Below are positions 1 through 8,500 of a stretch of 27,759 nt of DNA, in pieces. The notes under the pieces are model-generated. The model was not told where the DNA came from. It ran no database searches and was given only the letters and a program-made list of their open reading frames with translations. The position numbers and the translations under genes are program-made. Positions within the stretch are counted from its first letter, which is position 1; every line of letters begins with the position of its first letter. Source of the stretch: Clostridia bacterium (GTDB lineage: Bacteria > Bacillota_A > Clostridia > Oscillospirales > CAG-272). The stretch spans positions 1 to 27,759 of the forward strand of contig JAFVYX010000200.1 of the NCBI GenBank assembly GCA_017500625.1, given 5' to 3'.

Positions 1-7
1 CGTGACC

Positions 8-74
8 CGAAGGCGTATCACGAATACGCCGAGGGGAGCGAGCGGTGATTTATGCCAAGCCCCGCCGCCGAGGG
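8..74 (-). repeat. Dispersed intergenic hairpin repeat, copy A
   Basis: A non-coding stretch directly 3' of the glycosidase gene that stops at 75. It contains an inverted repeat GGCGTAT (12-18) / ATACGCC (24-30) with a 5-nt loop, then a GAGCGAGCGG block and TTTATGCCAAGCCCCGCCGCC (50-70). The same ordered elements recur at 5252-5574 and 14733-14796. Read on the minus strand, the order is stop codon, GCGGCGG block, GGCATAA, then hairpin. No protein is expected here. Function unknown. Confidence 0.6.
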
Positions 75-1691
75 TCAGTTTTGGTTTTGGGCCTCGGGTG
101 TCGGTTCTATGTCGCTCCCCTCGCCATCGGGATAGACCTCGGTGATCGTGACGTCGTCCACGTCGGGGCGCTGATAGACGCCCGTGGCGTTCTCGAGGTG
201 GCAGAGGTGCATGATCTTGCGGTAGATCTCGCGGACCTCCTCGCTGCGCTCAAAGCCCGCGCGGAGAAGGGCGCCGTCCACAAGAGCGCGGTAATAGAGG
301 AGCAGCCAGCGGCGGCTCTTTTGCACGTCGGCGGGGAGAAGGGCGTGGATCTCGGTGATCTCCTTTTCGATGAAGGGGATCTTTTCGGGATCGAGGATCT
401 CGACGCGGTGGGTCACCTTGTCCCACTTGCGGGCCAGCGTGCTTTCCATGGCCTCCACGGCAAGGGCGGTGCGCTCAAGGAGCGCGCCCTCAAGGCGAAG
501 CTCATAGGCAAGGTACTCGCGGAGCGTTTTGGCGGTCGGAGAGCCGTCACGGTGGGCACGGAGAACGAGGATCTTGTTGATGTCCTCGTAAAGGCCCTCG
601 GAATACGGAATGATGCCCGAGAGCTTGTCGCCGTACTTCTCGTAGATCTCAAGGATCTTTGCGGGCATGGGATTGGCGCCGTAGCCGCCCCAGGGGCTGG
701 CACGGAACATACTGATCTCGGGGAAGCCGATGATGGGACACCCCATATCGTGTGTGACGGCGTACTGCGCGTACTGCGGCTCGGAAACGAGGTAGGCAAC
801 GTCACGGAAGACGGGATCGTTGTGGATCGCCTCGGCAAGGCGCTCAAATTCCACCTTCTTGTCGGCAAGGAAGGTGCCGAACTGCCAGGCCGAGAGGATA
901 ATGCGCGCCGAGGGGAAGTATTCCTTGTAGAGGGGGATCAGCTCACGCACCACGCGCAGATAGCCGTTGCCGCCCCAAGGGGCGCAGGCGGAGCAGGAGC
1001 AGCCGCCCTCATCGTACGGGCCGATCGAGAGGAAGTCAAAATCAATGTCGCGGAATTCCTCGAGCATCGAGCGACGGTAATGCTTGATGAGGTCCATGCC
1101 GCCGGGCTTTGAGGGGCAGATCTCCACGTGGAAATGGTCGTTCAGGGGGTACACGTATCCGTCGTGGCCGCAGGTCCAATCGGCACGCAGGGCGCGCACG
1201 CTGTCACGGAAGGCCTCGTTTGAGAGCGTGGTGAGCCAGATCTGCATACCCATGCTCTTGGCGTGGGCATAGAGCTTTTTCTGGCGCGCGACCTTCTCGC
1301 GCGCCTCTCCCATATTGCGGAAGTGGTGCAGGTCGAGCCACATCTTCAGGGTGTTGACGCCCCAAAAGCCGAGGTCGTCGATGTACTCGTACAGCTCCTC
1401 AAGGGGGGCCTCGTCGGTGTAATTGCCGAAGTGGCTGGCAAAGTACATACCGCAGAGCGGCTTTTGCGAGGGGAAGCTGCCGCGCACCGCGGGGTTGCGA
1501 AGGAAGCGGCCCGCCGCCTCCATGAGCTGGCTGTGCGAGCCCGCCGCAATGCGGCCGTCCTCGACGACGCCCGTAAGCGCGTCAAGCGTGGGGTCGATCT
1601 CCAGGGTGACGTCGCAGGGGGTGCGCAGGCGCTTTTCAAACGCCGCGGCGATGTTTGCAAGAATGGCATCGTTTTTATCGTAGCGTACCAT
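75..1691 (-). CDS. Putative cytosolic glycoside hydrolase-like protein, paralogue 1 of 3
   Basis: A 538-residue protein, third and last gene of a three-gene tandem paralogue operon. It has no signal peptide, so it probably acts in the cytosol. The layout resembles a TIM-barrel glycosidase of the GH20/GH67/DUF4838 type: an N-terminal alpha/beta segment (about 1-75) and a barrel (about 78-380). Seen in the sequence are LHHFRNMGEA near 121-130, a central YDEGGCSCSACAPWGGNG motif near 226-243, FPEISM near 323 and PYSEGLYED near 362. The adjacent Asp-Glu (227-228) recalls the GH20 catalytic pair, and the CxCxxC cluster recalls the DUF4838 signature. Both assignments are inference. The helical C-terminal part (about 385-500) ends in a low-complexity acidic tail. 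The start is set by an AAAGGAGAAAACC ribosome site just before ATG. It is the most diverged of the three paralogues. Substrate unknown. Confidence 0.72.
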   Translation of the reverse strand: MVRYDKNDAILANIAAAFEKRLRTPCDVTLEIDPTLDALTGVVEDGRIAAGSHSQLMEAAGRFLRNPAVRGSFPSQKPLCGMYFASHFGNYTDEAPLEELYEYIDDLGFWGVNTLKMWLDLHHFRNMGEAREKVARQKKLYAHAKSMGMQIWLTTLSNEAFRDSVRALRADWTCGHDGYVYPLNDHFHVEICPSKPGGMDLIKHYRRSMLEEFRDIDFDFLSIGPYDEGGCSCSACAPWGGNGYLRVVRELIPLYKEYFPSARIILSAWQFGTFLADKKVEFERLAEAIHNDPVFRDVAYLVSEPQYAQYAVTHDMGCPIIGFPEISMFRASPWGGYGANPMPAKILEIYEKYGDKLSGIIPYSEGLYEDINKILVLRAHRDGSPTAKTLREYLAYELRLEGALLERTALAVEAMESTLARKWDKVTHRVEILDPEKIPFIEKEITEIHALLPADVQKSRRWLLLYYRALVDGALLRAGFERSEEVREIYRKIMHLCHLENATGVYQRPDVDDVTITEVYPDGEGSDIEPTPEAQNQN

Positions 1692-1719
1692 GGTTTTCTC
1701 CTTTTATGAAATGTTTTGT

Positions 1720-3363
1720 TTACTTTTTGAGCTTGGCGCGGCCTTCCTCGGGGGTGGCGTCAAGGCCCGTCTCCTGGTTGGGCTTCACGAAGTACACGCC
1801 CGCATCGTCGTCACCGTCAAGGTCGGGGCGCTGGGACTGACCGTTGGCCTCCAGGAGATGGCAGAGGACGGCCAGCTCGTTATAGATGGAAAGAACCTCG
1901 GCGTTGCGGACAAAGCCCGCGCGCTTGAGGGCGCCGTCCACGCGGGCGCGGAGAAGGAGAATGCGCCAGCGCGGGTTCTTCCTTGCCGCCTCGCTCATCG
2001 CGGCGTCCGCCTCGGTGATGGCGGCCTCGATCTCCTCCACCCTCTCGGGGTTGACGATGATGGCGGTGTGGGCGGCACGGTCAAAGACGCGCTCGTGCGT
2101 TTCCTCCATCGCCTCGACGGCCTTGGCCGTTTTTTCAAGAAGCTCGCCCGTAAGCCCCGTCTCGTAGGCGAGGTACTCGCGGATCGTATCGTGCGAGGTC
2201 TGCCCGTCACGGTAAGCGCGGAGAATGAGGATCTTGTTGAGGTCCTCGTAAAGCCCCTCGGAGTAGGGCACGCAGCCCGCAAGACGCTTGTCGGGGCCGT
2301 AGGTCTGCCAGAGGTTATCGAGCATCTTCGGCAGGGGGTTGGCGCCGTAGCCGCCCCAGGGCTTCATCTTGTACATGCTGATCTCGGGGAAGGTGAGCAG
2401 CGGGCGCCCCATATCGACGTCGGGACGGTAGGCGTAACGGGCGTACTGCGGCTCGGAGATGACGTAATCCACGTCGCGGAAGGCCTCGTCGGTCTTGAGG
2501 GCCTCGGCCAGAAGGTCGAACTCGATCGTCTTCTGGTTGTAGGTGCCGAACTGCCAGGCCGAGAGGATAAAGCGGACGTTCGGGAAGAACTCCTTGTAAA
2601 TGGGGATCAGCTCACGCACGGTGCGCAAATGGCCGTTGCCGCCCCAGGGCGCGCAGGCCGTGCAGGTGCAGCCGCCCTCGTCGTAGCCGCCGATCGCCAC
2701 GTAATCGGGCGCGGCGTCACGGATCGCCTCCAGCATCTCGCGGCGGTACTGCTTGATCAGCTCCATGCCGCCCTCCTTCGAGGGGCAGATCTCGAGGTGG
2801 AAGTGGTCGTTCAGGGGGTGAACGTAGCCATCGTGCCCCGGCGTCCAGTCGGCACGCAGGGCGGGCACGCTATCGTTCCACGCCTCGTTCGAGAGCGTGG
2901 TGAGAATGGTGAGAATGCCCATTTTGCGGGCAAACTTGAAGGCCTCGCGCAGGCGGTCGATCTTCACGCGCCCCTCCTCGGGGTTGCGGAAGAAGTGCAT
3001 ATCAAACCAGATGTTGATCGCGCTCATGCCCCAGAAGGCGAGGTCCACGATGTACTCGCAAAGCTCGTCCATCGGCGCCATGTCCATATAGTTATTGAAG
3101 TGGCTGGCGAAATAGATCGTGCAGAACTCCTTGACCGATTTATAGGTGCCCTCGGGGAGCGCGGGGTTGCGGAGCAGGCGGCCGAGAACGTCATAGAGCT
3201 GATCGTAGGACGAGGCCGAGGCAACGCCCCCCTCCCACTTGCCCGTCGCCTTACCGAGCGAGGGGTCGATCACCAGCGTGACGTCCATGGGGGCCTTCAG
3301 GCGCTTTTCAAACGCCGCGGCAATGTTGGCAAGGGTAAGATCGTTTTTATCGTAGCGGATCAT
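1720..3363 (-). CDS. Putative cytosolic glycoside hydrolase-like protein, paralogue 2 of 3
   Basis: A 547-residue paralogue of its two neighbours, starting MIRYDKNDLTLANIAAAF, with no signal peptide. The ATG follows AAGGAGAAAACG. An in-frame upstream extension to 3426 exists but has no ribosome site and no similarity to the paralogues. It keeps all family landmarks: CTIYFASHF, LPLNDHF-type HPLNDHFHLEICPS, YDEGGCTCTACAPWGGNG, FPEISMYKMKPWGGYGANP and PYSEGLYEDLNKI. The stop lies 28 bases before gene 1, and the upstream gene stops 59 bases before this start, so the three are probably co-transcribed. The DNA shares perfect runs with gene 3 (77 nt, 2102-2178 = 3799-3875; 68 nt, 2326-2393 = 4023-4090), which suggests recent duplication or gene conversion. 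Function by family resemblance only. Confidence 0.72.
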   Translation of the reverse strand: MIRYDKNDLTLANIAAAFEKRLKAPMDVTLVIDPSLGKATGKWEGGVASASSYDQLYDVLGRLLRNPALPEGTYKSVKEFCTIYFASHFNNYMDMAPMDELCEYIVDLAFWGMSAINIWFDMHFFRNPEEGRVKIDRLREAFKFARKMGILTILTTLSNEAWNDSVPALRADWTPGHDGYVHPLNDHFHLEICPSKEGGMELIKQYRREMLEAIRDAAPDYVAIGGYDEGGCTCTACAPWGGNGHLRTVRELIPIYKEFFPNVRFILSAWQFGTYNQKTIEFDLLAEALKTDEAFRDVDYVISEPQYARYAYRPDVDMGRPLLTFPEISMYKMKPWGGYGANPLPKMLDNLWQTYGPDKRLAGCVPYSEGLYEDLNKILILRAYRDGQTSHDTIREYLAYETGLTGELLEKTAKAVEAMEETHERVFDRAAHTAIIVNPERVEEIEAAITEADAAMSEAARKNPRWRILLLRARVDGALKRAGFVRNAEVLSIYNELAVLCHLLEANGQSQRPDLDGDDDAGVYFVKPNQETGLDATPEEGRAKLKK

Positions 3364-3422
3364 CGTTTTCTCCTTGTGTTGTGTGGTTTTCTTTACATTT
3401 TTTGATTTTTCTCGGGTGTGTC

Positions 3423-5066
3423 TCACTTTTTGGCCGTCACACGCCCCTCCTCGGGGGTATCGTCGACCAGCTCATCGGCGTTCGGCTTCGGGGGGAAGAT
3501 GAAGTCGCCGTCGTCGATATCGGGGCGCTGGGACTGTCCGTTGGCCTCGGTGAGGTAGGTCTTTTCGGCCAGCTCCTTGTAAAGGGCCTTCACCTCGGCG
3601 TTGCGGACGAAGCCCGCGCGCTTGAGGGCGCCGTCGATCCTTGCACGGAGATAGAGGAGCTGCCAGCGGATATTGGCTCTTCCCTCCTCGGTCAGGGCGG
3701 CGTCGGCCTCGGTGATGGCGGCCTCGATCTCCTCAATGCGGGCGGGATCGACCACGGTCACGGTGTGGGTCTCGCGGTCAAAGGTGCGGGCGTGCGTGTC
3801 CTCCATCGCCTCGACGGCCTTGGCCGTTTTTTCAAGAAGCTCGCCCGTAAGCCCCGTCTCGTAGGCGAGGTACTCACGGATCGTATCGTGCGACGCTTGC
3901 CCGTCACGGTAGGCGCGCAGGACGATGACCTTATTGAGGTCCTCGTAGATGCCTTCGGAATAGGGGAGCGTTCCCTCGAGCTTTTCCTTCGCGCCGTGCT
4001 TTTGCCACAGCGAATCAAACAGCTTCGGCAGGGGGTTGGCGCCGTAGCCGCCCCAGGGCTTCATCTTGTACATGCTGATCTCGGGGAAGGAGAGCAGCGG
4101 ACGCCCCATCTCGACGTCGGGACGGTAGGCATAGCCCGCGTATTGCGGCTCGGAGAGAACGTAATCCACGTCGCAAAAATCGCCGTTCGGATCGTTCTTC
4201 AGGGCCTCGGCCAGCATATCGAACTCGACCGTCTGCTTGTTGTAGGTGCCGTACTGCCGGGCCGAGAGAATGAACCTCGCCTCGGGGAAATACTCCTTGC
4301 AAAGCGGGATCAGCTCACGCACCACGCGCAAATGGCCGTTGCCACCCCAGGGGGCGCACTCGTGGCAGGAGCAGCCGCCCTCGTCGTAGGCAAAGAACAT
4401 CACGTAATCGGGGGGCGTATCGCGGAATTCCTCGAGCATCTCGCGGCGGTAATGCTTGATAAGATCCATGCCGCCGGGCTTTGAGGGACAGATCTCGAGG
4501 TGGAAATGGTCACCGAGGGGGTGCACGTAGCCGTCGTGCCCCGGGCGCCAGTCGGCACGCAGAGCGCGCACGCTCTCCGCGAAGGCCTCGTTCGAGAGCG
4601 TCATAAGAATGGTGGGAATGCCCATTTTGCGGGCGTGGCGGAAGATGGCCTTCAGGCGCTCGGTCTTCGGGCGGGCCTCCCCCATATTGCGGAAGTGGTG
4701 AAGATCGAGCCAAAGCTCCAGGGCGTTCATGCCCCAAAACGCCAGATCCTCCACGTACTCGCAGATCTCGTCGATGGGCGCCTCGTCCAGGTAATTGCGG
4801 AAATGCGTGGCAAAGTACATGCCGCAGATCTCCTTCGCCGACTTGTAGGTGCCCTCGGGGAGATCGGGGTGACGCAAAAGCCGCCCCAGCACGTCATACA
4901 GCTGCCCGCAGGAGCCCGCCGAGGCCACGCCCCCCTCCCATTTCCCCGTGAACTTGCCAAGGGCGGGGTCGAGGACAAGCGTCACGTCCATGGGCGCCTT
5001 CAGGCGCTTTTGGAAGGCGGCGGCGATGTTCGAAAGCGTTTGGTCTCCGATGTCATAGCGGATCAT
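3423..5066 (-). CDS. Putative cytosolic glycoside hydrolase-like protein, paralogue 3 of 3 (first gene of operon)
   Basis: A 547-residue protein, closest to paralogue 2. I place the start at 5066 (MIRYDIGDQTLSNIAAAF), preceded by ACGGAGAAAAACGGCA. The reading frame is open to 5264, but that stretch crosses a terminator hairpin and matches neither paralogue, so it is not taken as coding. Motifs: CGMYFATHF, LDLHHFRNMGEARPK, HPLGDHFHLEICPSKPGGMDL, FAYDEGGCSCHECAPWGGNG, FPEISMYKMKPWGGYGANP and PYSEGIYEDLNK. Conserved acidic residues in these motifs are the best catalytic candidates, and the CxCxxC cluster could be structural or bind metal. It follows a TTGCCA-17-TATGGT promoter, and the 5' leader carries short tandem AAACGAAAA repeats. 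No transporter lies nearby to indicate a substrate. Confidence 0.72.
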   Translation of the reverse strand: MIRYDIGDQTLSNIAAAFQKRLKAPMDVTLVLDPALGKFTGKWEGGVASAGSCGQLYDVLGRLLRHPDLPEGTYKSAKEICGMYFATHFRNYLDEAPIDEICEYVEDLAFWGMNALELWLDLHHFRNMGEARPKTERLKAIFRHARKMGIPTILMTLSNEAFAESVRALRADWRPGHDGYVHPLGDHFHLEICPSKPGGMDLIKHYRREMLEEFRDTPPDYVMFFAYDEGGCSCHECAPWGGNGHLRVVRELIPLCKEYFPEARFILSARQYGTYNKQTVEFDMLAEALKNDPNGDFCDVDYVLSEPQYAGYAYRPDVEMGRPLLSFPEISMYKMKPWGGYGANPLPKLFDSLWQKHGAKEKLEGTLPYSEGIYEDLNKVIVLRAYRDGQASHDTIREYLAYETGLTGELLEKTAKAVEAMEDTHARTFDRETHTVTVVDPARIEEIEAAITEADAALTEEGRANIRWQLLYLRARIDGALKRAGFVRNAEVKALYKELAEKTYLTEANGQSQRPDIDDGDFIFPPKPNADELVDDTPEEGRVTAKK

Positions 5067-5117
5067 TGCCGTTTTTCTCCGTTTTCGTTTGATTTTCGTT
5101 TGGTTTTCGCTATATTT

Positions 5118-5146
5118 ACCATACCTTAAATCGGGGGCTTTGGCAA
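5118..5146 (-). promoter_or_regulatory. Probable sigma-A promoter of the glycosidase-like operon
   Basis: On the minus strand, -35 TTGCCA (5146-5141) and -10 TATGGT (5123-5118) are separated by exactly 17 bases, about 45 bases upstream of the first operon ATG. The boxes match consensus only partly. Its position between the terminator at 5192-5225 and the gene supports it. Confidence 0.45.
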
Positions 5147-5191
5147 GCCCTCCACGGCATTGTTCATAGTTTGTTAACAGTTGCCGAAAAG

Positions 5192-5225
5192 GAAAAAGGA
5201 AAAAGCCCCTAAAAGGGGGCTTTTT
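5192..5225 (-). terminator. Rho-independent terminator, minus strand
   Basis: An inverted repeat (5200-5210 with 5215-5225) forms an A/T-flanked GCCCCC/GGGGGC stem. On the minus strand it is followed by a T-rich run (CCTTTTTCC). It probably ends any read-through from the lipoprotein gene at 5575-9294 before the operon promoter. Confidence 0.65.
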
Positions 5226-5251
5226 CGGTGTTCTGTGGGGCTTCGCGGAGA

Positions 5252-5574
5252 AACCGTGGATCACGCCCCGAAGGCGTATAGGAATACGTCAAGGGCACGG
5301 GAAACGCAATAGCAAAAGAAAAGGCCCGAGGGCCTTTTCTTTTGCGGTTTATGCCGAGATCCGCCGCCAAGAGCGCAGAATTCTGTGGAGAATTTTTCGT
5401 TCTCCGACCCGATGGCGTACAAGCGTACGTCGAGCGGTCGGAAACGGGGAATTATGCCCAAATTCGCCGCTCGAGAGCGCAGAATTCCGTGGAGAATTTG
5501 CCGATCGCGAGGCGCAGGCGTACGAACGTACGTCAAGTCGAGAGAGCGACAAATTATGCCGGAATTCGCCGCTC
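5252..5574 (-). repeat. Tandem/dispersed intergenic hairpin repeat array, copy B (three units)
   Basis: About 320 bases without a credible gene. Three hairpins of the form GGCGTA(T/C)-NNNN-(A/G)TACGTC occur at 5273-5290, 5414-5431 and 5517-5534. A TTATGCC-xxxxx-CGCCGC block occurs near 5349, 5453 and 5555. A segment starting AGAGCGCAGAATTC is present at 5370-5395 and again at 5474-5499 with one difference. The period is about 104 bp. The array abuts the stop codon of the lipoprotein gene. An open frame through it on the minus strand translates the repeat itself and is rejected as a gene. Confidence 0.8.
5312..5345 (-). terminator. Long perfect hairpin, probable bidirectional terminator
   Basis: A nearly loop-less inverted repeat with a 15-16 bp perfect stem, 5312-5327 with 5330-5345: AAAAGAAAAGGCCC against GGGCCTTTTCTTTT. 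T-rich 3' arms exist on both strands. It sits inside the repeat array, downstream of the lipoprotein gene, and is the first candidate terminator for it. Confidence 0.6.
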
Positions 5575-8500
5575 TCACTCCCACCAGTCGGAGTAATTGA
5601 GGTTGTAGGTCACGCCCATGCGCTCAAAGTCGATCGACTCGAGGAGCGCGTAGCCCTCCTCCGAGACGGCGGCCTCGATGTCGGCCTTGACCTCGGGCAG
5701 GAAATAGTACACGTAGTCGTCGATGCCGTCGATGACGGTGCGGTAATCGTAGCGGAAGAAGTTGTTCTCGATGAGGGTGGTATCGACGTAGCCGAGGTAG
5801 TTTGCCGCATCGTTCGTGACGATCTTGCCCTCGTCCGAGAGGTCGGTGTAGCGGCCGTTCTCCATCGTGGCGCGGCCACCGAGAAGGACGTTATCGCTGA
5901 TGACGCACACGGCGGGCTGACGGCGGAAGCGCTCCATGGCCGCCATCTCCTCATAATAGAGGGTGATCTCGCCCTCCTCGGGCACGGTCACGGTGTGGGC
6001 CTCGACGGTCTTCAGGCCGTCGCCGTCAAGATAGGAATACTCGGGAATGAGAAGCTCCACGCCCGCAGGAACGGTGGCGGTGTAGGTCTTGCCCGTCAGG
6101 TACCAGGGCGCGTAGAAGAAGCGCACCTCGTAGTCGCAGGCGGGATCGGTGTGGGCATCGAGAAGCATCTTTGTGCCGTAGAGGTGGTTGATGAAGGTGG
6201 GGTCGCGCGTCTCCCACGCGTCGGTATCGCAGTCACGGAAGAAGCGGGTGTGCTCGTCGGTCTTGTTGCCGTCCCACCAGTGGCCCGCGAGCGACTGGCC
6301 GGCCGTCAGCTGCTTGCCGTCGGCCCCCGTAATGGGGTTGCCGTCCATATCGACAAAGGCGTAGCGGGCCGCGGCGCCGCCCGACGAATACTGGTTGCCG
6401 AAGTGGTAATAGAAGAGGGCCGACTGGTTGACGCAGTCGTTGGCGCCCGTGTAGACGACGCCGCCCTCGTCACCCGCGCTTGAGCCCGCACCCGCGACCT
6501 CGGCGGGGTTACGCAGGATCATCACGTTGCCAAAGCAGACGTTACCGATGCCCGTTGAGGAGTACCAGCCCTTGTTGCGGTTGGACTTCGAGCCGAGGGT
6601 GGAGATGACGTTGCCGTAGGCGTAGTTGCCGCTGCCCATACCGTCGTTATAGACGGCGTTGTGGGTGGCGTTGAACATATGGAAGAGGTTGTAGCGGACG
6701 TGGTTCGAGCGCGCGGAGAAGCCGTGGAGATAGACCATACCGCCGTCGACAACGTCGTCGCTGCCGCCCTCGTAGCGGTTGTATTCAATGAGGCATTCGG
6801 TCGCCGAGCCGAGGGTGGTGGTGGTGTTATGGAAGTAGTTGTGCGAGACGACCGTGCGGCAGCCCGAGATCGAGACCGCCGTCTGCACGGTGGGCCTGGC
6901 ATCGTGGAAGACGCAGTTCTGCACCACGACGTTCGAGGGGATCATATCGTAGTAGGACGCCCCCAGTGAGAGGTTGACCATCGTGGCGTAGGCCGCCGAG
7001 AAATCCGAATAGATGACGGCGGTATTGCGCGAGGTGCCCGAGACGACGAGCGAGGAGCGGCGCGTGTTTCTCACCGTGACGTTCTGCACGACGAAGTTGT
7101 TGGCCGAGCCGATCGAGATGCCGTTGTTGTTCGAGCCGTCCACCGTGATGCCGTCCAGCACCACGTTCTCGGCACCGTTGAAGGCGAGAACGTTCGCGCT
7201 GCTCGTGGCCGAGACCGACATCGTGGAATCGGGCTCGTAGAAGCCGTCGCCGGGGTACATATAGAGGACCCCCGTCTTGCGGTCGAGGAACCATTCGCCG
7301 GGAGCGTCCAGCGCCTCAATGGCGTTGAAGAGGTAGAAGGTGTTGCGGCCCGCGGGCGAGTTTGTCGAGTGCTTCGCGCCGTAGGTGTTGTAGGTCTTGG
7401 ACTTCAGGGCGTAGCCGCCGTCGTCCTTCAGGCGGCCAAGCAGCTTTTCGCCGGGGCGCGAGGGGTCGGTGTGCGACCAGGTCCCGCCGTTGAGGCCGCC
7501 CTCGGTATCGGTGAGGGCGAGGTTGTAGTAGCCGAACTCCCAGCCCTCAAAGGTCGAGCCGTAGAACCAGATGTCGCCCGTGTTCACCCAGGAGAGGATC
7601 TCCTCCCCAAGCTCGCCTGCGGGAATGCGGATCTCCCAGCCGATCGAGGTCTTGGGGTCGATGCCCGCCTTACCCGCGCGCTCCAGCCACTGGTGATAGA
7701 GGTTCGAGCCCGTGACAGCGGTGACGGTGCCCGTGTCATAGACCTGCGTGAAGTACAGAAGGTCCTTCGGCTCGTTGCTGTTGGGGTAACGGGCCACGGT
7801 GTACTGCTCACTGCCGACGTAGATGCGGGGTGCGCCGTTCGCTGTCGTAATCTCGGCGATATCGGAGAGCTTTAAGCCCTGCTTTTCGAGGGTAGTATAG
7901 ACGATCTCCTCGCGGGCCTCCTCGGGAATGCGCTCCCAGACGTCGGCATTGCCGTTCTCGTCAAGGTACTCCCAAAGCGAAAGGTCGGTCGAAAGGCCGA
8001 CGTTGGTCGTAAAGGTGACCTCCTCGTTCTCCCAGGTCTTGATGAACAGGGGGGATTGACGCATACCGCTGTGGTTGCCCGAGACGGTGATGGCGTTCTT
8101 CACCTCGTAGGTGCCGCCGCGCAGCCAGATCACGCCGCCGCGGCGCCCGTCCATATACTCGAGCGCGGCCTCAAGCGTCGGGAACGGGTCGTCCTGCGTG
8201 CCCTTGGCGCCGTCCCGCCCCGTGGGGGAGACGAACACCTGCGTGTTCTTCGAGGACGGATAGTCGTCGAGCGACACGCGCGAAAGCACCGTGACCTCCT
8301 CGGGCAGCTCGGCACGCGTCAGGTGGAAGCGCTCCAAGACGCTCTCGGTCGAATAGGTGAGGTCGAGCTTCCCTGCCAGCGAGGGAAGCGCCGAGGGAAG
8401 ATTGAGCGAGACGAGGGGGGCCTCGTTGATCGTCCCCTCGGCCTTTTGCGAATAGTCGAGCGTGACCCTGTCGCGCTCGCCCGCAATGGCGGCGGTAAAG

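Noticed and set aside
1690..3405. Long plus-strand frames opposite the glycosidase-like genes and the lipoprotein (for example 1690-3405 and 8056-9414)
   Set aside because: They are antisense shadows with no ribosome sites and no recognisable domains; the minus-strand frames carry conserved motifs across three paralogues.
4960..5264. Upstream-extended start for paralogue 3 (613 residues)
   Set aside because: The extra 66 residues span a terminator and promoter and have no counterpart in the other two paralogues; ATG 5066 has a ribosome site.
5252..5574. CRISPR array
   Set aside because: Repeat units are about 104 bp, imperfect, with no uniform short repeat/unique spacer alternation and no cas genes.
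5261..5584. Minus-strand 107-codon frame across the repeat array with repeated peptide segments
   Set aside because: The peptide repeats simply mirror the 104-bp DNA repeat, there is no ribosome site, and terminator hairpins lie inside it.
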